Positions 1-7,777 of a DNA stretch of 64,000 bases are shown here, one piece after another (position 1 is the first letter of the stretch; every line of letters begins with the position of its first letter). Under the pieces are notes generated by a model, which worked only from the letters and a program-made list of their open reading frames with translations, was not told where the DNA came from and did no database searches. Both the position numbers and the translations under genes were made by a program. Origin of the DNA: Deltaproteobacteria bacterium (GTDB taxonomy: Bacteria > Desulfobacterota > Desulfuromonadia > Desulfuromonadales > Geopsychrobacteraceae); assembly GCA_024280485.1 (NCBI GenBank), contig JAJRQB010000013.1, forward strand, positions 26,178 through 90,177, given 5' to 3'.

Positions 1-14
1 CCTTCACGCCTCGG

Positions 15-269
15 TTAAAGGCCGAGAGTCTCTTCGAGCTTACCAACCGCATCGAGCGCGAAAAGATCGTCGCAGCCGCCGATCAGGCGATCATCGGCAA
101 AGATCTCCGGCACAGAGGTGCGGCCGGAGCGTTCGCGCATTTCCTGCTCTTTCGTGGGGTCGGTTGTCACGTCATATTCGGTAAACGCCACTTTTTGAGC
201 TTGCAAGAGCCCCTTGGCGCGATGACAGTAAGGGCAATAGTTCTTGGTATATATTTCGATTTTTTTCAT
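15..269 (-). CDS. grxC: Glutaredoxin, GrxC type
   Basis: Small cytosolic thiol-disulfide oxidoreductase of 84 residues that would use glutathione or a related thiol to reduce disulfides or arsenate-type substrates. The redox motif CPYC is near the N-terminus, preceded by the typical IEIYTKNY strand, and a TSVPEIF segment supplies the conserved cis-proline. The length matches single-domain glutaredoxins. I place the start at 269 (ATG, product begins MKKIEIYT) because a GGAAGAG ribosome site lies just upstream; an upstream start at 296 would add nine unconserved residues. It is the last gene of the minus-strand run arsM - aquaporin - glutaredoxin, which suggests a role in arsenic or thiol homeostasis. 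Family identity is clear; the arsenic link is inferred from context. Confidence 0.9.
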   Translation of the reverse strand: MKKIEIYTKNYCPYCHRAKGLLQAQKVAFTEYDVTTDPTKEQEMRERSGRTSVPEIFADDRLIGGCDDLFALDAVGKLEETLGL

Positions 270-315
270 TTTACTCTTCCTTGCATCAGAGCTCAAAATT
301 CGGTCAGGCCATTAT

Positions 316-1140
316 CTAACAACTGCAGTCATCCGTTTCAGAACCCTTCTTCCTCATCAGCGGTTCGATAATGCGGGTAAAGACACCCGCCGCCAGAGCG
401 CCACCGACTAACGGCCCCAGCACGTAGACGGTTAAAAAACCGAGCCCTTCATCGGGAAAGGCGGCTGCCCCCCAACCCGCCAGTGCTGCGAAAAGACGGG
501 GAGAGAGGTCGCGGGCCGGGTTTAGGCCCGCCTGGGTCAGAGGGGCCAGAATGGCAATAATCACGCTGACGGTCAGACCGATAAATAGCGGGGCCAGAGC
601 GTCATCCGGCCGGCCGAGATTGCAGCCTTCGGTGAGGGAGAAAATCATAAAAACCAGTACAAACGTGCCGACCGCCTCGGTTAAAAATGCAGTCAAGGTG
701 CTGACTACGGCGACGGCACCGGCCCCTGGGTTGGGGTAGTATTCGCCAAACATCATGGCTGTTTTTATTGAGTCCGGCGTGCCGCGCAGGATCCCGTTCA
801 TACTTTCGTATTGGGCAATCGAATCGCCCATCAGAAGATAAAGCAGACCGGCCGCGAGAAAGGCACCGGCAAACTGGGCCAGTAGATAGACCGGCAAGCG
901 CGCAAACGACATCCGACGACCCAGTACCATGGCAAAACTTACCGCCGGATTGAGATGGGCACAAGAGAGGTGGCGGGTGGCATAGATAGCGATGGTGACC
1001 CCGAGTCCCCAGATAACCGCGACCTGCATCAGGCCGACATGGGCTGAGAAGAGGACGGTGACGGCTACTGAACCGCAGCCGAATAACACAAGCAGAAAGG
1101 TGCCGACGAGCTCTCCGATAAATTCACAAGGATATTTCAT
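316..1140 (-). CDS. MIP-family channel, aquaglyceroporin-like
   Basis: Six-helix inner-membrane channel of about 274 residues. Both pore-lining NPA boxes are visible, HLNPAVSF at residues 64-66 and GLNPARD at 207-209 followed by the selectivity-filter arginine 210. The Asp after the second NPAR is usual in glycerol facilitators, so glycerol or arsenite is a more likely solute than water alone. The gene starts 11 nt after the arsM stop. I prefer ATG at 1140 because MKYPCEFIGELVG aligns with family N-termini; a TTG at 1161 would overlap arsM. The C-terminus is cysteine-rich (DDCSC). Aquaglyceroporins in ars operons pass arsenite by diffusion; that role here is inferred from the adjacent arsM. 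Confidence 0.88.
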   Translation of the reverse strand: MKYPCEFIGELVGTFLLVLFGCGSVAVTVLFSAHVGLMQVAVIWGLGVTIAIYATRHLSCAHLNPAVSFAMVLGRRMSFARLPVYLLAQFAGAFLAAGLLYLLMGDSIAQYESMNGILRGTPDSIKTAMMFGEYYPNPGAGAVAVVSTLTAFLTEAVGTFVLVFMIFSLTEGCNLGRPDDALAPLFIGLTVSVIIAILAPLTQAGLNPARDLSPRLFAALAGWGAAAFPDEGLGFLTVYVLGPLVGGALAAGVFTRIIEPLMRKKGSETDDCSC

Positions 1141-1151
1141 CAGATGACACT

Positions 1152-2201
1152 TCAGCAGCAAGGTCCGCCAGCGGAGGATCCCTCCTCCGGCACCGGTCCG
1201 CAGGGGAAGGGCCCGAAATGGGTGGAACGGTCACCGCTGACCTGGAAATGCTGACCGAAGCGGGTCTTCTGCACCATGGCAGCGGTGTTTCCGCAGACCA
1301 GCATCGGCTTGCCGGTAACAAAGGTATGATGATCATCTAGTGAGAATTCATGCGGACATTCAGGGATGGTGCCGAGGTAGGTCGCGACCTGACCAAAATC
1401 CTCGCAGAGATCTTCGAGGCAATCGAGTTTGAAGGCTCTGACCGTAATGGAGCTGAAATTGACCATGCCAGCTTTGGCGACGATTGCCGGATCGGTCAGT
1501 TCAATCGGCCGCTGTGACTTGATCCGATAATCGCGACAGCCCAGCGTGCTCAGCATCCGGCGGAAATCTTCGATGTAAAGGGCACCACCCAGGCATTCGC
1601 CATAGAGTAGCGGGTCGTTGTGCAATGCTTCTGGCAGGCGCCGGTTAGCGAAGACGTCAGAGAAGTAAAGCTCTCCTCCCGGTTTGAGGACGCGGAAAAT
1701 TTCGGCAAAGACGCGGTCCTTGTCCGGAGAAAGGTTGAGTACACAGTTGGAGATCACTAGATCTATGGAGTTGTCGGCGATGCCGCAGGCACCCAGATCT
1801 TCGATGTACCCCTGATGAAAATCGACGTTCGGGGTGGTAAAGCCGAAACTCGCCATTTGAGTGTCAAGGTGACGCCGAGCGACGGTCAACTGCTCCTCGG
1901 TCATATCTACACCGATCACCTGCCCACGCGGGCCGACCAGTTTAGACGCCAGATAAACGTCGCGCCCCGTGCCGCAACCCAGATCGAGAACCCTGCAACC
2001 TTCGATCGCAGGGGGGATCGGCGAGCCACAACCGTAAAAGCGCTCGAGAATCTCGCTATTTATTTCGGCCAGAATGGCCCGGTGTGTGGGTGAGAAACTC
2101 TCGAGCGAGCAGCAGGCGCTGGTCTTCAGATCCTTGCTCCCTTGTAGTATTTTCCCATAATATTCCTGTACGTTTGCCAGGGTGGTTTGGGTGGGGGACA
2201 T
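1152..2201 (-). CDS. arsM: Arsenite S-adenosylmethionine methyltransferase
   Basis: Cytosolic enzyme of 349 residues that methylates As(III) with S-adenosylmethionine. The N-terminal VQEYYGKIL...DLKTSACC signature is diagnostic. SAM motif I is VLDLGCGTG at residues 71-79, and the GVDM acidic loop follows. Candidate As-binding cysteines are C30/C31, C153 (ISNCVLN) and C203 (YGECLGG), matching the layout of characterised ArsM proteins. The C-terminal domain with VCGNT and HFGPF blocks is also typical. A GGAG ribosome site precedes ATG 2201. It is first of three co-directional genes with a channel and a glutaredoxin. The protein ends GGPCC, an extra cysteine pair like that on the neighbouring channel. 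No arsR is visible nearby. Confidence 0.95.
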   Translation of the reverse strand: MSPTQTTLANVQEYYGKILQGSKDLKTSACCSLESFSPTHRAILAEINSEILERFYGCGSPIPPAIEGCRVLDLGCGTGRDVYLASKLVGPRGQVIGVDMTEEQLTVARRHLDTQMASFGFTTPNVDFHQGYIEDLGACGIADNSIDLVISNCVLNLSPDKDRVFAEIFRVLKPGGELYFSDVFANRRLPEALHNDPLLYGECLGGALYIEDFRRMLSTLGCRDYRIKSQRPIELTDPAIVAKAGMVNFSSITVRAFKLDCLEDLCEDFGQVATYLGTIPECPHEFSLDDHHTFVTGKPMLVCGNTAAMVQKTRFGQHFQVSGDRSTHFGPFPCGPVPEEGSSAGGPCC

Positions 2202-2578
2202 GAAATATTGATCTCCTGTGTTTGTGGTTTAAGGGCCGTTCAAAACCCAGTCGTAGTTGTTTGATTTCGATGGCAGGAAATTGTTCAGTAGGCTTGTCCG
2301 TTCAGCATCGACGTACTTCTACAGATGGGTCAGGACACTCTGCTCGGAATTACAGAAGTCTACCTGAAACCAGGCGAAGATGCTCGATAACAGGGAGGTA
2401 ATCGTCTATTGATGAAAGCTCCAGAGTATGTACTTAAATTGTTAGCAGATGCATTCAGCACAGCATTATAAAGAGCCGTCAACTTACTTCTCAACGAGGG
2501 ATCGCATGTAGAAAAAACCGAACCACGAAATCCAACATCCGTCTAATTTTTTTAAGAGTCAGTCGCAGTCATTGACTA
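2202..2578. other. Gene-free stretch upstream of arsM
   Basis: Apart from the possible P460 remnant at 2229-2310, no open frame with a ribosome site or recognisable product was found on either strand. The arsM promoter must lie here. I could not pick out a convincing -35/-10 pair or an ArsR-type operator by eye. Confidence 0.4.
2229..2310 (-). pseudogene. Possible decayed 3' end of a cytochrome P460-like gene
   Basis: On the minus strand the last codons before the TAA at 2229-2231 read NNYDWVLNGP, close to NNDWVFTGP at the end of the P460 gene at 6179-6667. The DNA match is about 25 of 32 positions by eye around 2232-2263. About 25 nt upstream a TGC CAT (Cys-His) pair sits where the heme CxxCH would be, but in a different frame, as if a base had been gained or lost. 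Upstream the frame is interrupted by a stop. I read it as a relic of a second P460 copy. The similarity is short and was judged by hand. Confidence 0.35.
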
Positions 2579-4303
2579 TTATTTCTGCAATTGAATTGAC
2601 ACAAGTTGCGAAGCGACATTCTCATGCTGCGTTGTTGTCAGCCCGCTAATAACAAGCAATAATTGTTTTTTTAGTGCATAAAATCCTTGAAGTGGATGAT
2701 TGAATGTTTTACCGATAGTCCCTTTTATAAAATTTCCATCACGGAATTTAAAAACGCTCAATCTGAACTCTGAAGGGTTGTTATTTTTCCATGCTGCAGT
2801 GACAGAGGGACGATCTGATGAGATAGAGATCAACTCCAGTTGACCATCACCGTCAATATCTGCAGCGAGTGGCGCGACTTCAAACGTTGCAGAGGTGTAG
2901 AGCGCATCGGCTTGCCCAGGGTTGGTATCGTAGGTCAATTTAGAGATGCTGCCGCCCAATTCTTTTTTGGATTGGTAAAGCATTTTTTTGCCCTGATAGA
3001 CCGTTAATAAACCCCTCGTGAGGGTTACAGTTTCAAGGGTTCCATCACCGGTCAGATCAGCAAACAGGCTACCCTGAACAGGAAATTGAGAAGGGAGATC
3101 ATACCCGGGAGTGGCGACCTGGATATTATTTCCATCCAGATGAAGTTCTGCAACGCGACCGTAGAAGATATCGAGGTCGAGATCCTGCCCGAGCAGGGTC
3201 TCACGGGTGCCATTACCATCCCGGTCATAGGTCCCGAGGAAATAGGAGATATTATCGTTGATCGGATTAAGTTGATTAGAGTTAAGAAGCAGAATACTGC
3301 TACGCGGAGTTGTTTCGGTGCTTGTGCCAGTGGTTGGTGATGATTGACTGCTTCCACTGACCGTCAGGTAAAGAGTATTAGGGGTTGGCTGCCACCAACT
3401 GAGGGCATGGATACTGCGTCCCGAAAATGGGTATTCTGTCACAAGTTCGAGGTGATCGGTAACACGATAAATGTGTACTCTGAAGCCATCAGTCGTCGCC
3501 ATCAGCAGCCCATCTGCAGTGGTGATAAAGTCAGACATCAATGTGTTGGCCTTTAACATCCCGAGTGTTTTTACCCCGGAGAGGTCGTTTTCATAGCGGA
3601 CACTTCCGGCAATTGGTGTTTTTTCTTGCCAGGCGATTGGTGTTGCTGCCCGAGAGTCTGCTGTCAGTGGCATCAATGGGGATGGGGTGTTTGGCTCTAT
3701 GGTTGAATCCAGAAGCGAATAAGAGTGAAGCCGTTGCCCTGAGGCATTGTGCACTTCCAGCAGGGTTCCGGTGAGAGTGAAGAGAAGATCTGCCGCTTTT
3801 TCATCCTTGGCTCCCGGGCTGGATGGCCCTTGCCAGTCAAACGACGGCAAAGCGGCCCTTAGTTCCTGATATAAGGTTGCAGTCGTTGGTCCTTGCCCGT
3901 TGAGTCGAGCTCTTAGGCCCGCGAAGCGTTTTATCGGGGTGCCCTTACTCAAGTCTGTGTTTCCTGAGATAACCTGTGCGTAGCTGTAGTTCGGTCTGAT
4001 TTGGGTGATACTGAGAACGGCCAACGTTTTATTAAGGAATCCAACAGTTTTCCCGCTGATCGGATGAACTATTTTTTCACCGGGTTGGGACACGCTGAGC
4101 AGGTCACCCACCTGGACGCCCTGGGTGGCATCGATATCAACCAGGTACTCGCCATTGCTCTGCATGAGGATGTAGCCATCAAGGGTAGAGAAGTCCTGCT
4201 TGACGGAGTCCGGAAGTGCAGCAATGGCTGCAGTGGGCAGGCCGGAGAGGATCAGCAGACTTGTGACGAAGAGTATGGTCACACATTGCCGGAACTTTGT
4301 CAT
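2579..4303 (-). CDS. Exported FG-GAP/VCBS-repeat protein
   Basis: Protein of about 574 residues with a cleavable signal peptide (hydrophobic stretch ending TAAIAA). The first third contains a GVQVGDLLSVSQPG-type small beta domain like those in FlgT-like or surface proteins. The rest has calcium-binding style FG-GAP/VCBS repeats: YDRDGNGTRETL, DLTGDGTLETV and DIDGDGQLELI, as expected for a beta-propeller. I chose ATG 4303 because it immediately precedes the signal peptide; a TTG at 4339 would put twelve polar residues in front. No enzyme motif was recognised. Likely periplasmic or cell-surface; substrate unknown. It is transcribed toward the arsenic cassette but separated from it by 377 nt. 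Confidence 0.7.
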   Translation of the reverse strand: MTKFRQCVTILFVTSLLILSGLPTAAIAALPDSVKQDFSTLDGYILMQSNGEYLVDIDATQGVQVGDLLSVSQPGEKIVHPISGKTVGFLNKTLAVLSITQIRPNYSYAQVISGNTDLSKGTPIKRFAGLRARLNGQGPTTATLYQELRAALPSFDWQGPSSPGAKDEKAADLLFTLTGTLLEVHNASGQRLHSYSLLDSTIEPNTPSPLMPLTADSRAATPIAWQEKTPIAGSVRYENDLSGVKTLGMLKANTLMSDFITTADGLLMATTDGFRVHIYRVTDHLELVTEYPFSGRSIHALSWWQPTPNTLYLTVSGSSQSSPTTGTSTETTPRSSILLLNSNQLNPINDNISYFLGTYDRDGNGTRETLLGQDLDLDIFYGRVAELHLDGNNIQVATPGYDLPSQFPVQGSLFADLTGDGTLETVTLTRGLLTVYQGKKMLYQSKKELGGSISKLTYDTNPGQADALYTSATFEVAPLAADIDGDGQLELISISSDRPSVTAAWKNNNPSEFRLSVFKFRDGNFIKGTIGKTFNHPLQGFYALKKQLLLVISGLTTTQHENVASQLVSIQLQK

Positions 4304-4400
4304 AGCAGGACACCCACTTTCTCTCTTGGGCGCACACAAGCCCTATTCTTCGAAACAGAATAAATATGTGTGCAAATGATTTATTCCAAAAGTTTAAAGA

Positions 4401-4424
4401 CAGGCCAGCCATCAGGCTGGCCTG
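4401..4424 (-). terminator. Rho-independent terminator of the porin gene
   Basis: Ten-base perfect G+C-rich stem with a four-base loop (CAGGCCAGCC / GGCTGGCCTG) lying 28 nt beyond the porin stop. It is followed on the minus strand by TCTTTAAACTTTT. It separates the porin from the FG-GAP gene. Confidence 0.8.
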
Positions 4425-4451
4425 CGTTTAAACCACTCAACGGCTATGCCA

Positions 4452-5876
4452 TTAGAAACTGACACGAACCCGCGAGGTGAGGCGGTAGATGTCTTCATCG
4501 GCATCAGCGGTCGCGAATTGCGTGAGTGCATCGCCGGTAACCAGGTATCCGCCATTCAACGCTAGTTCAACGTTGGGGTAGAGCTTGTAGCTGACATAGG
4601 CGTCGAATTCGGTGCCGACTTGGTCTTCGGTGCCGATGTCTTCGGCGGTCTGCATATAGAGAACTGCAACCCCGAACTTGGTTTTTTCGTTTTGCTTGCG
4701 ATCATAGGCCAGCTTGTTCATGAACATCCCTTTGTTGAACAGGTAGGGGCGCTCGGTCAAGTAGTTGTCGTCGGTGTAGCCGCCTTCAAATAGCACAATG
4801 CTATCGAAACGGTCGACATCGGTTGAGATAAATGCGTCGAACTGGTCATCGGTGTCGTTGTCGTCACCCGATGCGTACCAGGTGGTGAAGGTAACCTTAC
4901 TGTCGCCCATCTTCATGCCGACGTCTGCATGCAACAGGTAGGCGCTCAGGTCAAAATCACCGGTTCTGGAAAGGGTACCGGAGTTATCAACGCCAAAGAA
5001 ATTAACATTCTTGAATTCGCCGCCCTGATAGATGGCGTCCCAGTTGACGAAAATGTTGCCACTGGTCAGTCCGCCATCAACACCGACGGTGTAGATGTTG
5101 TACTCAACATCTTTCATCTGCTTGAGGCCGTACTTACCAGCGTCAACTACATTGTTGTAAGTTGTCTTCGGAGCACCGGGTGCGCCGGTTTTATCGTCGA
5201 AAGGGATTGTGGTTGTTGCTTTGGCGACAGTCCCGGGATCCTGAAGCTGGTACAGGCCGAATAGGCCTAGTTTGGTGCCTTCAGCCGGTTTCAGATTGAC
5301 GCGGGCAGAGAAGGAATCTGCCGAGCTATTGTCGTCGTCGGCCGTTGAGTTGAAAATTTCATTGCCGCGCATCCAGGCCAGTTCATACATGTCGGCGGTG
5401 TACTTGACACCCATGGCGGTTTCAGCCCAGACAAAGGAGTTGACCTTGTAGGGCTGCAGTCCCAGAGTGACCAGAGATTTACCCTCGGCCCCGGGGATCT
5501 GGAACTGGGTGTACGCCCAGCGAATTTCAAAGTTTTTACCGTCACCCGAAAAAGAACCGCCCTTAGTGCTGTCGCCGAAGCGGATGGCACCCAATTCTAC
5601 ACCCAGGACCCCTTTGACCTTATTGTCATTGGTCGCGGCTTCGGTCCAGAAGCGATACTTGATATCGCCCCAGGACGTGTTGGTCTCCTTGCCGATAGTC
5701 GGGATTTTGGCTACGCCTTTTTCAAACTTGGCGCCGGTGTAGAGATCCGAGTGGTTTGAGTAAAGGCTAAAACGGTTGTTCAGGTCACCGTGAAAGGCGA
5801 ACTCTACCGCCATGGCCGGTGTTGTAAAAAGTAACCCTAATAGAAGAACAAGGCACGATTTGTAATATCTGTTCAT
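4452..5876 (-). CDS. Outer-membrane beta-barrel porin (Geobacter OmpJ-like)
   Basis: Predicted outer-membrane protein of 474 residues. It starts with a 23-residue signal peptide ending PAMA, then VEFAFHGDLNNRFSLYSNHSD, which recalls porin-type proteins of Geobacter. Alternating hydrophobic strands separated by acidic, Gly-rich turns run through the sequence. The last residue is Phe (RVRVSF), the normal barrel-assembly signal. An AGGAG site six bases before ATG 5876 supports the start. It sits upstream of its own terminator and downstream of a small lipoprotein and a P460 cytochrome on the same strand, suggesting an envelope respiratory or detoxification context. The substrate cannot be read from sequence, and the OmpJ comparison is from memory. 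Confidence 0.75.
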   Translation of the reverse strand: MNRYYKSCLVLLLGLLFTTPAMAVEFAFHGDLNNRFSLYSNHSDLYTGAKFEKGVAKIPTIGKETNTSWGDIKYRFWTEAATNDNKVKGVLGVELGAIRFGDSTKGGSFSGDGKNFEIRWAYTQFQIPGAEGKSLVTLGLQPYKVNSFVWAETAMGVKYTADMYELAWMRGNEIFNSTADDDNSSADSFSARVNLKPAEGTKLGLFGLYQLQDPGTVAKATTTIPFDDKTGAPGAPKTTYNNVVDAGKYGLKQMKDVEYNIYTVGVDGGLTSGNIFVNWDAIYQGGEFKNVNFFGVDNSGTLSRTGDFDLSAYLLHADVGMKMGDSKVTFTTWYASGDDNDTDDQFDAFISTDVDRFDSIVLFEGGYTDDNYLTERPYLFNKGMFMNKLAYDRKQNEKTKFGVAVLYMQTAEDIGTEDQVGTEFDAYVSYKLYPNVELALNGGYLVTGDALTQFATADADEDIYRLTSRVRVSF

Positions 5877-5931
5877 TTTTTTCTCCTGTTGCTACTCCAT
5901 TGTGAATTTAAGATATCGGCTTTCTCTTTAT

Positions 5932-6075
5932 TCAAGGACCTTCATAATTATAGTCGAACTCATAGCCACAGGAAGGACACTTAACCCTGATGGGATCTTT
6001 GTTTGTTGCGGCTACACAAGCAGTTAGAGAAAACAGGACAAGCAAAAGGATTGACCAGTTCATAAGCTTTTTCAT
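5932..6075 (-). CDS. Small lipoprotein with CPxCGYEF motif
   Basis: A 47-codon open frame beginning ATG 6075 with a GGAG site eight bases upstream. The product is MKKLMNWSILLLVLFSLTAC followed by a short mature part. Residues 17-20 (LTAC) form a lipobox, so Cys20 would be lipidated and the mature peptide is only 28 residues. It contains CPSCGYEFDYNYEG, a half zinc-ribbon or rubredoxin-like knuckle with two cysteines that could bind metal in a dimer or with a partner. It lies between the porin (56 nt beyond its stop) and the P460 cytochrome on the same strand, so the three may be expressed together. I know no named family for it; function unknown. Confidence 0.7.
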   Translation of the reverse strand: MKKLMNWSILLLVLFSLTACVAATNKDPIRVKCPSCGYEFDYNYEGP

Positions 6076-6178
6076 GATTCTACTCCTTTTTTTATGCTTA
6101 AGGATCATGAGGGATAGGTCGCGCGTCGACCCAGTTCATGTATCCCAACAACTTACAACGTAGACTGAAGTCTTCTTC

Positions 6179-6667
6179 TTACTTAACTGGGCCGGTAAAA
6201 ACCCAGTCATTGTTGATGACTGCAGCGTGACAGTTGATGCAACCGTTGACCTTGCCTTCTTTAGCGATTGAACCGTTCGCTGCATATTTTGCCCAGAACC
6301 AGTCTCCGCCGTTCGGGTCGTAGCCTGCGACACGGTACATGACGGTGATTGCGCCAAGCATTTTGTTCGGCATGTAGTTCTCTTTGACAATGATTGAACC
6401 GTTGGCAAGAGTCCCGACCTTGTCATTGATTCCGGCCAGTGCAACATCATTGACATAGGTTGTTAGCAGCGCTCCGTGAGGGTGCTTGCCGGTATAGAAC
6501 TTACCTTTGCCTGGGAACAGGGACCATTGCTGGTAGGGATTGGTTTTGGTGATATAGTCGTAAACCGCCTGTCCTTTGGCTTCAGGTAGTCCTCCGCCGG
6601 CAAAAGCGATACCGGCGAGGCCAATGACCATGAAGCTGCACAGTAAAACAACCAGATTCTTTTTCAT
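6179..6667 (-). CDS. Cytochrome P460-family periplasmic heme protein
   Basis: Exported protein of 162 residues with a signal peptide ending AIAFAGG. The C-terminal CINCH supplies a c-type heme attachment site about 18 residues from the end. The WxFxKY-type motif (DWFWAKYAANG) and the YDPNGGD block are typical of the P460/cytochrome c'-beta family. Characterised members oxidise hydroxylamine or bind NO; which applies here is not readable. AAAGGAG precedes ATG 6667. It sits upstream of the small lipoprotein and porin and downstream of a Crp/Fnr regulator, all on the minus strand, which fits a regulated periplasmic nitrogen-oxide defence function by inference. Confidence 0.85.
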   Translation of the reverse strand: MKKNLVVLLCSFMVIGLAGIAFAGGGLPEAKGQAVYDYITKTNPYQQWSLFPGKGKFYTGKHPHGALLTTYVNDVALAGINDKVGTLANGSIIVKENYMPNKMLGAITVMYRVAGYDPNGGDWFWAKYAANGSIAKEGKVNGCINCHAAVINNDWVFTGPVK

Positions 6668-6754
6668 TACATTTCTCCTTTTGAAGATTCTATTGAAGCC
6701 GGCGTCCCTGTGACGTTGTTGGCTTCCCCATGTGGTGTTGTCAGGGCGGTTCTT

Positions 6755-6769
6755 GACAGTTTAACTGTC
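6755..6769. promoter_or_regulatory. 15-bp perfect palindrome, possible operator
   Basis: GACAGTTTAACTGTC is a perfect dyad (7-bp arms around a central T). It lies about 88 nt upstream of the P460 start and 62 nt beyond the stop of the Crp/Fnr gene. It lacks a following U-run on the minus strand, so an operator is more likely than a terminator. It is not a canonical CRP (TGTGA-N6-TCACA) or FNR (TTGAT-N4-ATCAA) site, though the upstream regulator could have diverged specificity. Confidence 0.4.
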
Positions 6770-6830
6770 TATTTTCTCTCCTGGATAGACTCTACTATTA
6801 ACGGTTTATCGTGTGCAATTGTAAGCCAGG

Positions 6831-7550
6831 TTACACTGTGCCCGTAACTTGCTGAATTTCTTGAGAATGTCTGTTGAAAAAATATTTCAAACCATGTAGA
6901 TCCATGATCCTTATGGCTCGATATGAGGTTTTTATCAGTCCAAGTTTTTTCCATTCCGCTATCTGCTCGGCCACCGCCTCACGTGAGGCGCCAATCAGAT
7001 GGGCTAAATCTTTTTGGCTCAAGGGGATACGGACGCTGCCGTCGGCCTCACTGATGCCATGACGTTGAGCTTGCCAGAGTAGGGCGATAACAAGCCGGTT
7101 TCCCAAGGGTTGAAAAAGTAAATCCTCGATCCGCATCTCCAGTTCGCGGCGTCTTAATCCGAACAGTTTGATAACTTTAAGGGCCATTTCGGGATGTCGT
7201 TGCAGCAGACTTTCGAAGTCTGCAAGGGCGATTCTGCAGACTAAAGTGTCATCCAGCGCTTCGGCACTATGGGAACGATTTTCCTCTCCGACCAAAGAGA
7301 GCTCCCCAAAGATTTCGCCTGGTCCGAGGATATCGAGGATCATCTCTCGTCCGGATTCACTGGTTCTGGTCAATTTGACCCGACCCTGTTTGATTAGATA
7401 GATATCGTCGCTGACCTCTTCTGCAAAAAAAAGTTTGGAGTGACGATGGCAGGTAAACATCTCGCTACGGTCGGCGATGTCTTGTTGCTCGGCATCTTCC
7501 AGCCAGGAGAAGAGGTTGGTGTGCTTGATGTACCAGAGCTGGGTTTGCAT
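6831..7550 (-). CDS. Crp/Fnr-family transcriptional regulator
   Basis: Cytosolic DNA-binding regulator of 239 residues. The cyclic-nucleotide-binding beta roll is clear (DDIYLIKQGRVKL, GPGEIFGELSLVGEENR), then a dimerisation helix and a C-terminal winged helix-turn-helix (LSQKDLAHLIGASREAV). It lacks the N-terminal four-cysteine cluster of FNR, so it is not an obvious oxygen-sensing Fe-S protein; a heme- or ligand-sensing Dnr or CooA-like role is possible. AGGAAGG lies seven bases before ATG 7550. It heads toward the P460-lipoprotein-porin genes and follows a tautomerase and flavoprotein on the same strand, so it may control these neighbours. Confidence 0.88.
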   Translation of the reverse strand: MQTQLWYIKHTNLFSWLEDAEQQDIADRSEMFTCHRHSKLFFAEEVSDDIYLIKQGRVKLTRTSESGREMILDILGPGEIFGELSLVGEENRSHSAEALDDTLVCRIALADFESLLQRHPEMALKVIKLFGLRRRELEMRIEDLLFQPLGNRLVIALLWQAQRHGISEADGSVRIPLSQKDLAHLIGASREAVAEQIAEWKKLGLIKTSYRAIRIMDLHGLKYFFNRHSQEIQQVTGTV

Positions 7551-7573
7551 GTGTTGGCCTTCCTGGGTTGTAA

Positions 7574-7777
7574 TTATTTTCCCGCCTGACGCCTGGCTGT
7601 CACCGTTTCACCACCAATGCCCCAATTGTCTGTTTCGACCTCATCAATGACGACCACGAGTGTTGCTGGATTTTTACCTAATACGTTGACCAATAGTTCT
7701 GTAGCGCCTTTGATCAGTTGAGTTTTCTGTTCAGCGGTTACCCCATCGCGGGTGATTTTAATGTTAACGTATGGCAT
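7574..7777 (-). CDS. 4-oxalocrotonate tautomerase-like protein
   Basis: Small protein of 67 residues of the tautomerase superfamily. The catalytic amino-terminal proline follows the initiator Met (MPYVNIKITRDG), and the ALVVVIDEVETDNWGIGG-like strand-turn is typical of 4-OT subunits that form hexamers. CAGGAG precedes the ATG. The gene overlaps the end of the flavoprotein gene by 14 nt, so the two are translationally linked. The precise substrate is unknown; this family acts on keto-enol substrates and some members are promiscuous. Confidence 0.88.
   Translation of the reverse strand: MPYVNIKITRDGVTAEQKTQLIKGATELLVNVLGKNPATLVVVIDEVETDNWGIGGETVTARRQAGK

Noticed and set aside
6769..6954. Minus-strand frame of 61 codons at the end of the Crp/Fnr gene
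   Set aside because: Lies mostly inside the regulator's coding sequence in another frame and has no recognisable product.
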